64,000 bases of DNA from JACDAN01 sp035707105 (GCA_035707105.1 DASSUI010000013.1:1-64000); one strand, 5' to 3'; counted from the first letter of the stretch, positions 25,066 to 32,422 are shown. Notes: generated by a model from the sequence alone, not told the origin. Numbers and translations: made by a program.

Positions 25066-26312
25066 GGCCTGAGCGGCTCCAGGATCGCGGGGTAACCGTC
25101 CGCGCCGGCAAACCGCGTCGGGCGCGACCCGAGGAACAGCGGGCGGTCGGCGGCGTTCAGGAGCACGGGCAGGAGGTCGGGCCCGCGAAGGCGACCGAGG
25201 AACCCTCCGGCGCACGAGAGCTCCCCGAAGGCCGTCACCTCGTCAGCCCGGACGCCCGGGCCGGCGACGACGAGCGGGACGGGATCGCCCGAATGGATCA
25301 CCTCGGGAAACGCCGGCGTCGCATGGTCACCGGTGACGCAGACGATCGCCCGGTCGGTCGGCAGTCCGGCGAGGCCCGCGTCGACGGCCTCGATCGTCCG
25401 CTGCTTGATCGCCGGGTCCTTCGTGTGGCCGGCCTCGTCGGTCGCCTTCAGGTGCGACCAGACGAACGTCTCACCGCGGTCGAGCCGCTCCGCGACCAGA
25501 TCGAGCCGCCGCCGCATGTCGCGCGCGGGGTCGTCCGTCTCCTCCACGTGGACGGGCTCCAGGCCGACGGCGCTCGCCAGGCCGCGCATGAACCGCGTCC
25601 CGGCCAGAAATCCGCCGCCGACGCCATGCCGTTCGAGGAAGGTCGGCGCGGGACGCGGGCGGCCCCACCACTTCAGCGTGATCACGTCGAACCGCTCGCC
25701 GGCCAAGCGCCGCCGCACCTCGTGCATCCACGCTTCCGCGGCGCGCGCGGTGCGCTCCGCTTCGGGCACGAGCGGCTGCGGGCGAAGGACGGGGTAGCGG
25801 TCGCGAAAGAACGCGTCCGAGTCGGTGACGCGGTCGTCCGCGCCGCCGGCGACGCGCAGGATCGCCTCGCCGCGCCCGAGGTGCGAGAGGGCGAAGCGCA
25901 GGCCCTCGACCTCGATATCCGCGCAGCGCTCGACCAGCGCGGCCGCCTCCTCCTCGTCCTCGCCGCGCTTCGGCCGCCCGGTCAGCCAGAGCCCGCCCTC
26001 GCGCTCGTCCGTCGGCCGGAGGGCGGCGAACGCGAAGACGTCGGACGGATCCACCTCCTGACCGGCGCCGAGCGCCTCGAGGACCGCCCGCCCGGGGAAC
26101 TCCTCGGGGCGGTAGCCGAACATCGACCAGTGCGCGACTTCGCTCGACGGCGCCCGGCCGGGCCCGACGGCGTAGAGCAGACCGGTGGAGCCTCGGGCTG
26201 CGAGCGCGTCGAGATTGGGCGTGTCCGCAGCCTCGTTCGCGGTCCGGCCGCCGAGGCTTTCGTGCGCGCGGTCCCCGAGCCCGTCCAGGAGGACGACGAC
26301 GATCGGATACAT
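25062..26312 (-). CDS. Archaeal-type cofactor-independent phosphoglycerate mutase-like (alkaline phosphatase superfamily)
   Basis: A 416-residue member of the alkaline-phosphatase metalloenzyme superfamily, nearest to ApgM/cofactor-independent phosphoglycerate mutases. Metal-site segments are VVVLLDGLGDR at the N-terminus, KATDEAGHTKDP and CVTGDHATP. The nucleophile region APSSEVAHWSMFGY has serines where ApgM has its catalytic serine. It may interconvert 2- and 3-phosphoglycerate or act on a related phosphoester; aPGM homologues with other roles exist. ATG at 26312. It overlaps the peptidase gene and lies 13 bases after nadM. Confidence 0.82.
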   Translation of the reverse strand: MYPIVVVLLDGLGDRAHESLGGRTANEAADTPNLDALAARGSTGLLYAVGPGRAPSSEVAHWSMFGYRPEEFPGRAVLEALGAGQEVDPSDVFAFAALRPTDEREGGLWLTGRPKRGEDEEEAAALVERCADIEVEGLRFALSHLGRGEAILRVAGGADDRVTDSDAFFRDRYPVLRPQPLVPEAERTARAAEAWMHEVRRRLAGERFDVITLKWWGRPRPAPTFLERHGVGGGFLAGTRFMRGLASAVGLEPVHVEETDDPARDMRRRLDLVAERLDRGETFVWSHLKATDEAGHTKDPAIKQRTIEAVDAGLAGLPTDRAIVCVTGDHATPAFPEVIHSGDPVPLVVAGPGVRADEVTAFGELSCAGGFLGRLRGPDLLPVLLNAADRPLFLGSRPTRFAGADGYPAILEPLRP

Positions 26313-26324
26313 GGCGGGTAGAGG

Positions 26325-26861
26325 CTAGACCGGTACGGCTTGCAGGCCGCGGATGACCTGCGCCACGCCCCGAGGCACGAGCGACTCCCACTCCCCACCG
26401 GCGCGCAACGCCTCGCGCACCTCCGCACCCGAGATCTGCTTCTCGGCACCCTCGTCGAGGACGACCACTTCGTAGCCCGCCTCCCGTAGGCGGTCGACCT
26501 TCGTGCCGCCCCACTGGGAGAAGAGCCGGATGTACTGGGTGACGCCGTCCGGGACGTACGCGGGCCAGAGCTCCGGCTCGTTGACCGGGAACGGGACCAC
26601 GTGGACGCGCGTGAGCTCGAGCCGGAGCTCCGTCGCGGCCGCCTTCACCATCAGCAGCCGTTCCGAGTAGGTCCAGGGGTTCGACTCGGGGAGATGCCGG
26701 AGCGGGTCGCTGGGCTCGGGCCGGATGCGCGTCGGATCGGGGTTCGTGATCCCGACGAAGACCTCGTCGCAGCGCTCGGCGGCACCGCGCAGGTACTCGA
26801 GGTGGCCCAGATGGAAGGGCTGGAAACGGCCGTGGATCATCCCGCGCTCGGCGCGGGTCAT
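26325..26861 (-). CDS. Nicotinamide-nucleotide adenylyltransferase, NadM-like
   Basis: A 178-residue nucleotidyltransferase beginning MIHGRFQPFHLGHLEYLRGA, the GRFQPxHxGH signature of archaeal-type NMN adenylyltransferases, and ending with EKQISGAEVREALRAGGEWE, the (I)SxTxIR equivalent. It joins nicotinamide mononucleotide with ATP to form NAD. Length fits NadM (about 170-180). ATG at 26861 overlaps the selD stop (ATGA). Finding NadM rather than NadD is uncommon in bacteria. A related reaction on another nucleotide is possible. Confidence 0.88.
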   Translation of the reverse strand: MTRAERGMIHGRFQPFHLGHLEYLRGAAERCDEVFVGITNPDPTRIRPEPSDPLRHLPESNPWTYSERLLMVKAAATELRLELTRVHVVPFPVNEPELWPAYVPDGVTQYIRLFSQWGGTKVDRLREAGYEVVVLDEGAEKQISGAEVREALRAGGEWESLVPRGVAQVIRGLQAVPV

Positions 26862-27889
26862 TCGACGACGACCCCGGTGCCTTCCTCGACCCGGCCGACG
26901 CGGCGCAGGAACAGCTTCCGCGCCTGGAACTCTGCCTCGAGGACGGGGCCACGCTCGGACGGCGCCGAGATGAGCAGGCCGCCAGCCGTCTGCGGGTCGT
27001 AGCCGAGGGCGACGAGCGTCTCCGGGGCGCCGTTCAGCTCGACGTGCTCGGCTGCGAAGTCCCGGTTGCGCGGGTCGCCGCTCGTCCGGACGCCCGACCG
27101 GGCCAGGTCGAGCGCGCCGTCGATCGCCGGGAACCGCTCGGACTCGAGCCGAATCCGGACGCCGCTCCGCTCCGCCATCTCGTGCGCGTGCCCGAACAGC
27201 CCGAAGCCGGTGACGTCGGTGACCGCATTCGGCTCCAGCTCCCTCAGTAGCGACGCGGCTTCCAGGTTCAGCGTCCGCATCCAGCGAACCGCGCGCTCGA
27301 GGGGCTGCGTCCCGACCACACCGCGCTTGTGGCCGGTCATGATCAGCCCCGTTCCCAGCGGCTTCGTCAGGAACAGCGAGTCCCCGGGGGTCGCGCCGTT
27401 CTTGGGCCAGATCCCGTCCGGCCGGACCGTGCCGACGACGGCGAGGCCGTACTTCGGCTCCTCGTCGCGAATCGTGTGCCCGCCGGCGAGGATCCCGCCC
27501 GCGGCGCGCACTTGCTCGTCGGCGGCGGCGAAGATCGCCGCGAGCATCTCGCTCGGCAGCGACTCCGGAAAGGCCGCGATCGAGAGGGCGAGGAGCGGCG
27601 TCCCGCCCATCGCGAAGACGTCGTTGAGCGCGTTCGTCGCCGCGATCGCGCCGTAGTCGGACGGGTCGTCGACGACAGGCGGGAAGAAGTCGAGCGTGAA
27701 GATGAGCGCGCGATCCTCGTCGAGCCGGTAGACCGCGGCGTCGTCCGCCGGCGCCAGACCGACGAGGAGATCGTCGGAGTCGACCGGCACAAAGCCGCGC
27801 AGCAGCTCTTCGAGCCGGGCGGCCGAGTACTTCGCGGCGCAGCCGCCGCACGACGCGAGATCGGTCAGTTTGATCTGGGCGGTTTCCAG
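26858..27889 (-). CDS. selD: Selenide, water dikinase, apparent CTG start
   Basis: SelD makes selenophosphate from selenide and ATP for selenocysteine or selenouridine. The N-terminal catalytic motif SCGGCAAK (C14, C17, K20 counted from CTG) is encoded upstream of the first conventional start (GTG 27790), so the gene must begin earlier. Between an in-frame TGA at 27935-27937 and that motif there is no ATG, GTG or TTG, but CTG at 27889 has GGAG five bases before it and gives 343 residues, the usual length. The ATP-binding segments DDAAVYRLDEDRALIFTLDF and ATNALNDVFAMGG and the C-terminal TDVTGFGLFGHAHEM are typical. First gene of a six-gene leftward unit. No selA, selB or tRNA-Sec is visible here. 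Confidence 0.92.
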   Translation of the reverse strand: METAQIKLTDLASCGGCAAKYSAARLEELLRGFVPVDSDDLLVGLAPADDAAVYRLDEDRALIFTLDFFPPVVDDPSDYGAIAATNALNDVFAMGGTPLLALSIAAFPESLPSEMLAAIFAAADEQVRAAGGILAGGHTIRDEEPKYGLAVVGTVRPDGIWPKNGATPGDSLFLTKPLGTGLIMTGHKRGVVGTQPLERAVRWMRTLNLEAASLLRELEPNAVTDVTGFGLFGHAHEMAERSGVRIRLESERFPAIDGALDLARSGVRTSGDPRNRDFAAEHVELNGAPETLVALGYDPQTAGGLLISAPSERGPVLEAEFQARKLFLRRVGRVEEGTGVVVE

Positions 27890-27966
27890 GAGAGCTCCGT
27901 GCCTCGGGAATGGTGCCGACCCTGCTTGCCGGGGTCAACGCGGGGCAGTCCGGGCCTATTCCAACG

Positions 27967-27995
27967 AAAAGGCGGCGACCGAGGAGGCCGCCGCC
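27967..27995 (-). terminator. Rho-independent terminator of the ABC1 kinase gene
   Basis: On the minus strand GGCGGCGGCC, loop TCCTC, GGTCGCCGCC forms a 10-pair stem with one G-U pair, followed by TTTT. It lies 60 bases after the kinase stop and separates that transcript from selD. Confidence 0.8.
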
Positions 27996-28055
27996 GTGTC
28001 AGGGGAGAGGAGGAGTTTGGTTGCCGTGCGCACTTCCACGGCGCCGCCCCCTCTC

Positions 28056-29648
28056 CTACAAGGACCCGGGAGTCCGCAGAATCTTCCACAGCATGTAGAG
28101 CGCGAGCGCCGACGCGACGGCGAAACCGCCGATCGCGATCCCGTCGTTCACGCGCGCCATCCACGCCGAGGCGAGGAGGAGGCCCGCGATGATGACGGCG
28201 GCGCCGATGCGGTTCGCGGCCGAGCGCATCACCGCTTCGAGCTCCTGCAGGTTGGCAGGGGTGATGCCGATCCGGAGCGTTCCCTCCTCCAGTCGGTCGG
28301 TCACCTGCCCGATACGCCTCGGGAGGCGGGCGAGCGGGGCGAGCTGGGTGAACGCGTAGCTCGCGAACTCGGTCGGAGCGAGCCGCTTCTCGCCTTCGCG
28401 AAGCATGAGCTCGAGGGCGTCGGCGCGGAGGAGCTCGACGGGATCCATCGACGGATCGAGGGTGCGCGCGATCGAGTCGGCCTGCGCGAGGGTCTTGCCG
28501 ACCAGGGCGAAGCTCGTCGGCAGGCGGATCGCGTGCTTCACCGACATCCGCTGCAGGTCGGCCAGCGCCTCCCCGGCGCGGATTCCGGAGAGCGGCCGCC
28601 AGTGGTACCGGGGGAGCTTCCGGCGCAGCTCGGCGACGAAGCCCGGCTCGTCGGATTCGAGCGTGGTGTGTGAGAGGCCGATGATCAGCGCGGCGACGTC
28701 GTCGCCCCGGTTCTGCGCGATCGCGAGAAGGAGCTGGGCGATCGTGGAGCGCGTGTCGTCGTCGAGCCGGCCGAGGAGCCCGAAGTCGAGCAGCGCGAGC
28801 CGCCCGTCGGGCGTCAGCAGCACGTTCCCGCGGTGCGGGTCCGCGTGGTAGACGCCCTCGGCCGCGACCTGGCGGACATAGGCGCGGAAGAACTCGCGGG
28901 CGAGGTAGGCGGCCCGCTCGTCGTCGAGGCCGTGGTCGTCGGCCACCCGCTTTCCCTCGATGCGCTCGAGGACGAGCACCTCCTCGGTCACGTACGGGTG
29001 GACGACCTTCGGGACGAGGATGTCGGGGTGGCCTTCGACGAGCCGGCCCACGAGCTCCGTGTTGTTCGCCTCCTCGACGAAGTCGAGCTCGGCGCGGAGG
29101 TGCACGTCGACCTCCTCGGCGAGGGCGGAGAGCTGGAGGATCTGCGCCTGCCCGGACCGCCGTTCGAGGAAGTCGGCAGCCGACCGGAGCAGGTCGAGGT
29201 CGACGAGCGCCTGCTCGAGGACGCCGGGACGCCGCACCTTGACGACGACCTCTCGCCCGTCCGACATCAGCGCCTTGTGGATCTGCGCGATGGACGCCGC
29301 GGCCAGCGGCTCGGGGTCGATGCTCGCGAACGCGCTGGCCCCCACGTCGCGCCGGATGATGGGCTCCAGGTCCGAGAACGGCACCGGCGGCACCTCGTCG
29401 ACGAGGCGGGACAGCTCCTCGATGTACACGTCGGGCATCAGGTCCGGCCGCGAGGAGAGGAGCTGCCCGAGCTTCACATACGTCGTCCCGAGCTCCTCGA
29501 GGGCGAGGCGGAAGTCCCGCGCGGCCTCCGGCGTCGCCTGGCGCTCGCCGGCGACACCGATCTCCCGGAGGACGCGCAGGAGCTTCGTCCGCCGTGCGAC
29601 CCTGCCGACCTCGAGCGCCCTTCTCAGGCGTTCACGTCTCGCACCCAC
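28056..29648 (-). CDS. ABC1/AarF/UbiB-family kinase-like protein
   Basis: A 530-residue protein of the UbiB/ABC1 atypical kinase family. It has the KxGQ motif of the family (YVKLGQLLSSRPDLMP), the ATP-site AAASIAQIHKA, a catalytic-loop-like YHADPHRGNVLL and DFG-like LLDFGLLG, and two C-terminal transmembrane segments from about 475 that anchor it to the membrane. Family members support isoprenoid-quinone and lipid metabolism, probably by ATP-driven lipid extraction rather than protein phosphorylation. In actinobacteria with menaquinone the substrate is unknown. It starts at GTG 29648; a hairpin covers the likely ribosome site. Confidence 0.92.
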   Translation of the reverse strand: MGARRERLRRALEVGRVARRTKLLRVLREIGVAGERQATPEAARDFRLALEELGTTYVKLGQLLSSRPDLMPDVYIEELSRLVDEVPPVPFSDLEPIIRRDVGASAFASIDPEPLAAASIAQIHKALMSDGREVVVKVRRPGVLEQALVDLDLLRSAADFLERRSGQAQILQLSALAEEVDVHLRAELDFVEEANNTELVGRLVEGHPDILVPKVVHPYVTEEVLVLERIEGKRVADDHGLDDERAAYLAREFFRAYVRQVAAEGVYHADPHRGNVLLTPDGRLALLDFGLLGRLDDDTRSTIAQLLLAIAQNRGDDVAALIIGLSHTTLESDEPGFVAELRRKLPRYHWRPLSGIRAGEALADLQRMSVKHAIRLPTSFALVGKTLAQADSIARTLDPSMDPVELLRADALELMLREGEKRLAPTEFASYAFTQLAPLARLPRRIGQVTDRLEEGTLRIGITPANLQELEAVMRSAANRIGAAVIIAGLLLASAWMARVNDGIAIGGFAVASALALYMLWKILRTPGSL

Positions 29649-29668
29649 CGGGGGATTCTCCCCGGTCC
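29649..29668 (-). promoter_or_regulatory. Hairpin over the ribosome site of the ABC1 kinase gene
   Basis: On the minus strand CCGGGG, loop AGAATC, CCCCGG ends directly before the GTG of the kinase gene. The 5' arm contains GGGGAG, the only plausible ribosome-binding site. The stem would hide it, so translation may be regulated or need unfolding. Confidence 0.4.
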
Positions 29669-29769
29669 GTGCGAAAGCACACCGCGGGATCCTCTCCCTA
29701 CGAGTGGGCCGGCTCCCCCCACGGAATCCGGTTTCCTCGTTCGCGCGTCTGAATGGTGGTTCCTGGCTG

Positions 29770-29800
29770 CTGTCCGAGAATCACACCCCCTGACGGACAG
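29770..29800 (-). repeat. Inverted repeat after the micro-peptide gene
   Basis: CTGTCCG, 17 bases, CGGACAG gives 7-base perfect arms about 50 bases after the 31-codon gene. There is no T-run, so it may be a processing or weak termination structure between the peptide and the ABC1 kinase gene. Confidence 0.45.
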
Positions 29801-29846
29801 TGCCTCCCTCGATCTGCCGTAGTGCGGGCAGCCGCGGTTCGACGAC

Positions 29847-29942
29847 CTACCACCGGTACCAGTTGTCGAAGAAGCCGCCACCGCTCACGGCAGCGAGAGT
29901 CGTCAGGGCGACGAGGAGAGAGATCTTGAACCGGTTCAGCAC
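29847..29942 (-). CDS. 31-residue signal-peptide-like micro-protein, candidate signalling peptide
   Basis: A 31-codon gene directly behind the XRE-TPR regulator, 15 bases after its stop. The leader AAAGGAGGTGATC is complementary over 13 bases to the 3' end of 16S rRNA, with five bases between GGAGG and the GTG start, a very strong ribosome site. The product has a short basic N-terminus (R4, K6), a hydrophobic core ISLLVALTTLAAV and an aromatic C-terminus GGGFFDNWYRW. This is the layout of exported pro-peptides (Phr, SHP, ComS) that are matured outside and sensed inside by a TPR regulator. No lipobox is present. I infer, but cannot show, that the last 8-12 residues are the signal. Alternatives are a small membrane-active or toxin-like peptide. 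Confidence 0.75.
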   Translation of the reverse strand: MLNRFKISLLVALTTLAAVSGGGFFDNWYRW

Positions 29943-29957
29943 GATCACCTCCTTTCC

Positions 29958-31304
29958 TTAGAACCTGAAGTCCTGGAGCGCTTCTGCAGCGCGCCGGTAG
30001 AGCTGCGCGGCCACCTGGTCCTGACCGCGCCGCGCCGCAAGGTCGCCCTTGGCGATCCACGCGGACGCGCGATGGCTGACGGAGGAAAGCTGGTCGAAGC
30101 TGCGCTCGGCCTCGTCGAAGGCCTGCTCGGCCTCGTCGAGGCGGCCCTGCTCGAGGAGCGAGCGCCCGAGCACGAGCTGCGCGTTGCCGATCTCGTCGAC
30201 CACGTCGACGCGGTCGCCGAGGAGCTTCAGCGCCTGGCGCGCCTGCTCCTCAGCCGGCTCGACCTGGCCGGTGCGGAGGTTGACCTGGGCGAGCGACGAG
30301 ACCGCACGTGCGGCGTCCGCCTCGCTGCCGTACTCGAGGAGGACGCGGAAAGACTCGTTCAGCTGGTCGACGGCCTCGTCCGGCTTCCCGAGCAGGAAGC
30401 TGAGGCCGCCGAGGTTGTTGAGCAGCTTGCCGACGGCGGCGCGGTCCGCGATCTCCTCGAACTGCGCCTTCGCCTGCTCGGCGTACTTGCGGGCGAGCAC
30501 CCACTGGCCCTGCCGCTCGGCGACGAGCGACGCGTGGAAGTACACGCGCGCGACGGAGCGCGGGTCGTCGAGCGCCTCGGCGAGCTCGAGCGCGCGCTCG
30601 AGGTCTTCCCGAGCGGCCTCGTAGTCGCGCTGCCGCCGATAGCAGCGGGAGCGCCAGCCGAAGATGTCGGCGCGGAGGCGGTCGCACGGCAGCTCGGAGT
30701 CCTCGGCGAGCGTGAGCGCCTCGTTGAAGAGTCCGATTGCCGTCTGGATGCTCGCGAGCTCGACCCGGCAGGCACCGAGGCGGAAAAGGATCTCGGCCCG
30801 GTCGACGTCCGAGAACATCGCGTCCTCGACCATCGCCCGTGCTCGCGTGAGGAGCTCGATCGCCTCCTTGACCTGGCCCATACGCATGCGGACCCACGCC
30901 TCGCCCGACAGCGACCGAACCTGAAGCTCGATCGCGGCGATGCCGGCGGTCGTGGGGTAGATCCGTGCGAACTCCTCGAGGGCCTCGGGGTACTCGTGGT
31001 TCTCGCTGAGCGCCTCGGCGCGCGCGAGCGACGCCTCGATCCGGCCGCGCTCGTCGGCGGCGACGCCGCTGGCGAGGAAGCCGGGATCGACGTTCAGCCG
31101 CTCGGCGAGCCACTCGATCGTCTCCTGCGTCGGGCGCGTCTTCCCGCGCTCGATCTGGGAGACGTACTCCTTCGAGAAGCGGTCGCCCGCGAGGTCCGTC
31201 TGCGTGAGGCCGGCGTTGACCCGGAGCGTGCGCAGCCGCTCGCCCAGCCCGCCGTTCGGAAGGCGGCCGAGGCGCTGCGGCTTGCTCTGAATCGCGCGGT
31301 TCAT
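29958..31304 (-). CDS. XRE-type DNA-binding regulator with C-terminal TPR domain (RRNPP-like architecture)
   Basis: A 448-residue regulator. An N-terminal XRE helix-turn-helix spans about 20-75 (GERLRTLRVNAGLTQTDLAG, SKEYVSQIERGKTRPTQETI). The remaining 370 residues are a solenoid of about nine TPR units, e.g. EAIELLTRARAMVEDAMFSD and KLLNNLGGLSFLLGKPDEAV. This HTH-plus-TPR build is that of Rgg, PlcR, NprR and ComR peptide receptors and of some SARP-less regulators. ATG at 31304 was chosen because the HTH starts shortly after; an earlier TTG gives an unlikely N-terminus. The 31-residue peptide gene follows on the same transcript. Upstream are several ACTTGAC repeats and a divergent RNA gene, its possible targets. 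Confidence 0.9.
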   Translation of the reverse strand: MNRAIQSKPQRLGRLPNGGLGERLRTLRVNAGLTQTDLAGDRFSKEYVSQIERGKTRPTQETIEWLAERLNVDPGFLASGVAADERGRIEASLARAEALSENHEYPEALEEFARIYPTTAGIAAIELQVRSLSGEAWVRMRMGQVKEAIELLTRARAMVEDAMFSDVDRAEILFRLGACRVELASIQTAIGLFNEALTLAEDSELPCDRLRADIFGWRSRCYRRQRDYEAAREDLERALELAEALDDPRSVARVYFHASLVAERQGQWVLARKYAEQAKAQFEEIADRAAVGKLLNNLGGLSFLLGKPDEAVDQLNESFRVLLEYGSEADAARAVSSLAQVNLRTGQVEPAEEQARQALKLLGDRVDVVDEIGNAQLVLGRSLLEQGRLDEAEQAFDEAERSFDQLSSVSHRASAWIAKGDLAARRGQDQVAAQLYRRAAEALQDFRF

Positions 31305-31338
31305 TCGGGGGTCAACTCCGTGGCGGCTGGGTCCGACT

Positions 31339-31453
31339 ACTTGACAGTACGGCAATCATCTTCGGTTTTCGATCCCCTAAAAGGGTCATGGCTACGTGAA
31401 AAATGAGTCAACCAAGCCTATCGCAAAATCACTTGACCGAGGTACTTGACTAG
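31339..31453. promoter_or_regulatory. ACTTGAC repeat region between the XRE-TPR gene and the RNA gene
   Basis: ACTTGAC occurs at 31339-31345, 31431-31437 and 31444-31450, with related GTCAAC at 31408-31413 and 31311-31316 on the opposite strand. The last copy contains the -35 of the divergent RNA promoter. The segment between 31355 and 31440 is more AT-rich than its surroundings, as expected of a regulatory region. Candidate binding sites for the neighbouring XRE regulator; inference only. Confidence 0.45.
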
Positions 31454-31474
31454 GTCGGGAGGTGGCCGTATAGT
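31446..31474 (+). promoter_or_regulatory. Strong sigma-70-like promoter of the RNA gene
   Basis: TTGACT (31446-31451), 17 bases, TATAGT (31469-31474): five of six consensus matches in each hexamer, the best promoter I found in the window. It reads rightward, away from the XRE-TPR gene, and predicts a start near 31481. Confidence 0.75.
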
Positions 31475-31480
31475 CAGTCC

Positions 31481-31661
31481 ACCGAGCAGCGAGGCACACA
31501 CAGAGCCAAGGTGTTCGGGAGGCGCGCCAGATATGGCGACGGTGGCTCGGAGGAGTTGGCTGGGCCGCAGAGTCAAGGCCTCCGGGCCGTCGCCAAAAGA
31601 GGTGGGCTCGCCGCTAGAGATACGAACCCCCGGGGGCCGCAGCCCGGGGGTTCATCTTTTT
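31481..31661 (+). ncRNA. Candidate structured non-coding RNA, about 180 nt, 6S-like layout
   Basis: A near-consensus promoter and a strong terminator bracket about 180 bases with no convincing protein frame. A closing stem pairs 31485-31493 with 31607-31615 (eight of nine positions). Inside it a long hairpin pairs 31535-31540 with 31589-31594 (six pairs) and, after a 3-base bulge, 31544-31553 with 31579-31588 (ten pairs with one G-U). This arrangement of closing stem, open central region, long imperfect hairpin and terminator recalls 6S RNA, and the length fits. I cannot identify the family by sequence. An ATG at 31533 opens a frame, but it runs straight through the terminator stem and looks non-coding. 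Confidence 0.6.
31624..31661 (+). terminator. Rho-independent terminator of the RNA gene
   Basis: GAACCCCCGGG pairs perfectly with CCCGGGGGTTC (11 pairs, 8-base loop) and is followed by ATCTTTTT. It ends the transcript that starts near 31481. Confidence 0.88.
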
Positions 31662-31695
31662 CGCCTCGGAACCGGCTTCGCCGTTCCTCGCTTCT

Positions 31696-31721
31696 GGCTC
31701 GAAGTCTCACGACTTCGAGCC
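31696..31721. repeat. Palindromic hairpin A
   Basis: GGCTCGAAGTC, loop TCAC, GACTTCGAGCC: an 11-pair perfect hairpin. The reverse complement of the hairpin at 32438-32463 has the same loop and the same inner AAGTC/GACTT arms with compensating changes in the outer pairs. Together they look like a REP pair flanking the gene between them. Confidence 0.65.
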
Positions 31722-31802
31722 ACCGGATAGAGCCGGGCGACGGCTTCGCTCGTCGCGCGGCGGCCGATCGCAATGAGCCTCCTCGACCTTCCTCCGTCAG
31801 TG

Positions 31803-31827
31803 GATGAACCGGCAACGCCGGTTCATC
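31803..31827. repeat. Palindromic hairpin overlapping the stop of the methyltransferase-like gene
   Basis: GATGAACCGGC, loop AAC, GCCGGTTCATC forms an 11-pair perfect stem. It contains the TGA (minus strand, 31823-31825) of the methyltransferase-like gene, so it could also help end that transcript. Confidence 0.55.
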
Positions 31828-32305
31828 GGCGGAGGCGCGGGATCCAGCCAGGGACCGCTTGGCGGTAGGCGTCGTACTCGTCGCCGAACTGTCGATGGAG
31901 CGTGGGTTCCTCGTACCAGTGGACGAACGAGGCGACCGCCGCCGCAACCAGCGCAGCGTAGGCGAGCAGCTCCAGCTGCCCCAGGAGGAGCGCCTGGCCG
32001 ACGATGGCGGCGATCACGGCCAGGTACATCGGGTTTCGGACGTAGCGGTAGAGCCCGCCGACCACGAGGTGCTGCGTGGGGGCGACCGGCGCGGGTGTGC
32101 CGATGCCCTCGACGACGAAGCGCGCGAAGGCGTGAAGCAGGACGCCGACACCGACGACGATCAGGATCGCGCCGAGGACCCTGATCGGCACCCAGACGTC
32201 GTCCGACTCCCAGCCGGTGAGAGACCAGGGAATCAGGCCGACGACGACCCCCGGTGCCAGCAGGAGGAAGACCACGCTCCCGGCAGCCGCTCGAGCCCTA
32301 CTCAT
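31823..32305 (-). CDS. Isoprenylcysteine carboxyl methyltransferase-like membrane protein
   Basis: A 160-residue membrane protein of the ICMT/PEMT family with four or five hydrophobic helices. The signature region HLVVGGLYRYVRNPMYLAVI and the C-terminal EEPTLHRQFGDEYDAYRQAV are the S-adenosylmethionine-binding core of this family. Bacterial members methylate lipids or small molecules; the substrate here is unknown. ATG at 32305 begins a short basic stretch before the first helix. The gene stands alone between two clusters of palindromic hairpins. Confidence 0.88.
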   Translation of the reverse strand: MSRARAAAGSVVFLLLAPGVVVGLIPWSLTGWESDDVWVPIRVLGAILIVVGVGVLLHAFARFVVEGIGTPAPVAPTQHLVVGGLYRYVRNPMYLAVIAAIVGQALLLGQLELLAYAALVAAAVASFVHWYEEPTLHRQFGDEYDAYRQAVPGWIPRLRR

Positions 32306-32331
32306 GTCCCGAATTGTGTCTGGCGTCGCCG

Positions 32332-32354
32332 GCGGGCGGGCAATGCCCGCCCGC
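32332..32354. repeat. GC-rich palindrome upstream of the methyltransferase-like gene
   Basis: GCGGGCGGGCA, one base, TGCCCGCCCGC: a perfect 11-base-arm palindrome 27 bases upstream of the ATG at 32305. It could be a protein-binding site or part of the surrounding palindrome cluster. Confidence 0.5.
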
Positions 32355-32402
32355 ACACCAGCGCAAGTCGGGCATGGAAGCGGCGCCACGCGCCTCGGCC
32401 GC

Positions 32403-32422
32403 GTCTCGGCGTCAGCCGAGAC
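32403..32422. repeat. Short palindromic hairpin
   Basis: GTCTCGGC, loop GTCA, GCCGAGAC forms an 8-pair perfect hairpin. It is one of at least four hairpins between 32332 and 32480, in a stretch without a gene. Confidence 0.5.

Noticed and set aside
27890..28055. Search for a tRNA-Sec or other tRNA beside selD
   Set aside because: No UCA anticodon arm, T-loop (TTCGA) or CCA-ended acceptor stem could be built; the GC-rich hairpin there is a terminator.
31533..31730. ATG-started frame inside the candidate RNA
   Set aside because: It reads through the terminator stem, has a poorly spaced ribosome site and low-complexity arginine/glycine/proline composition typical of a chance GC-rich frame.
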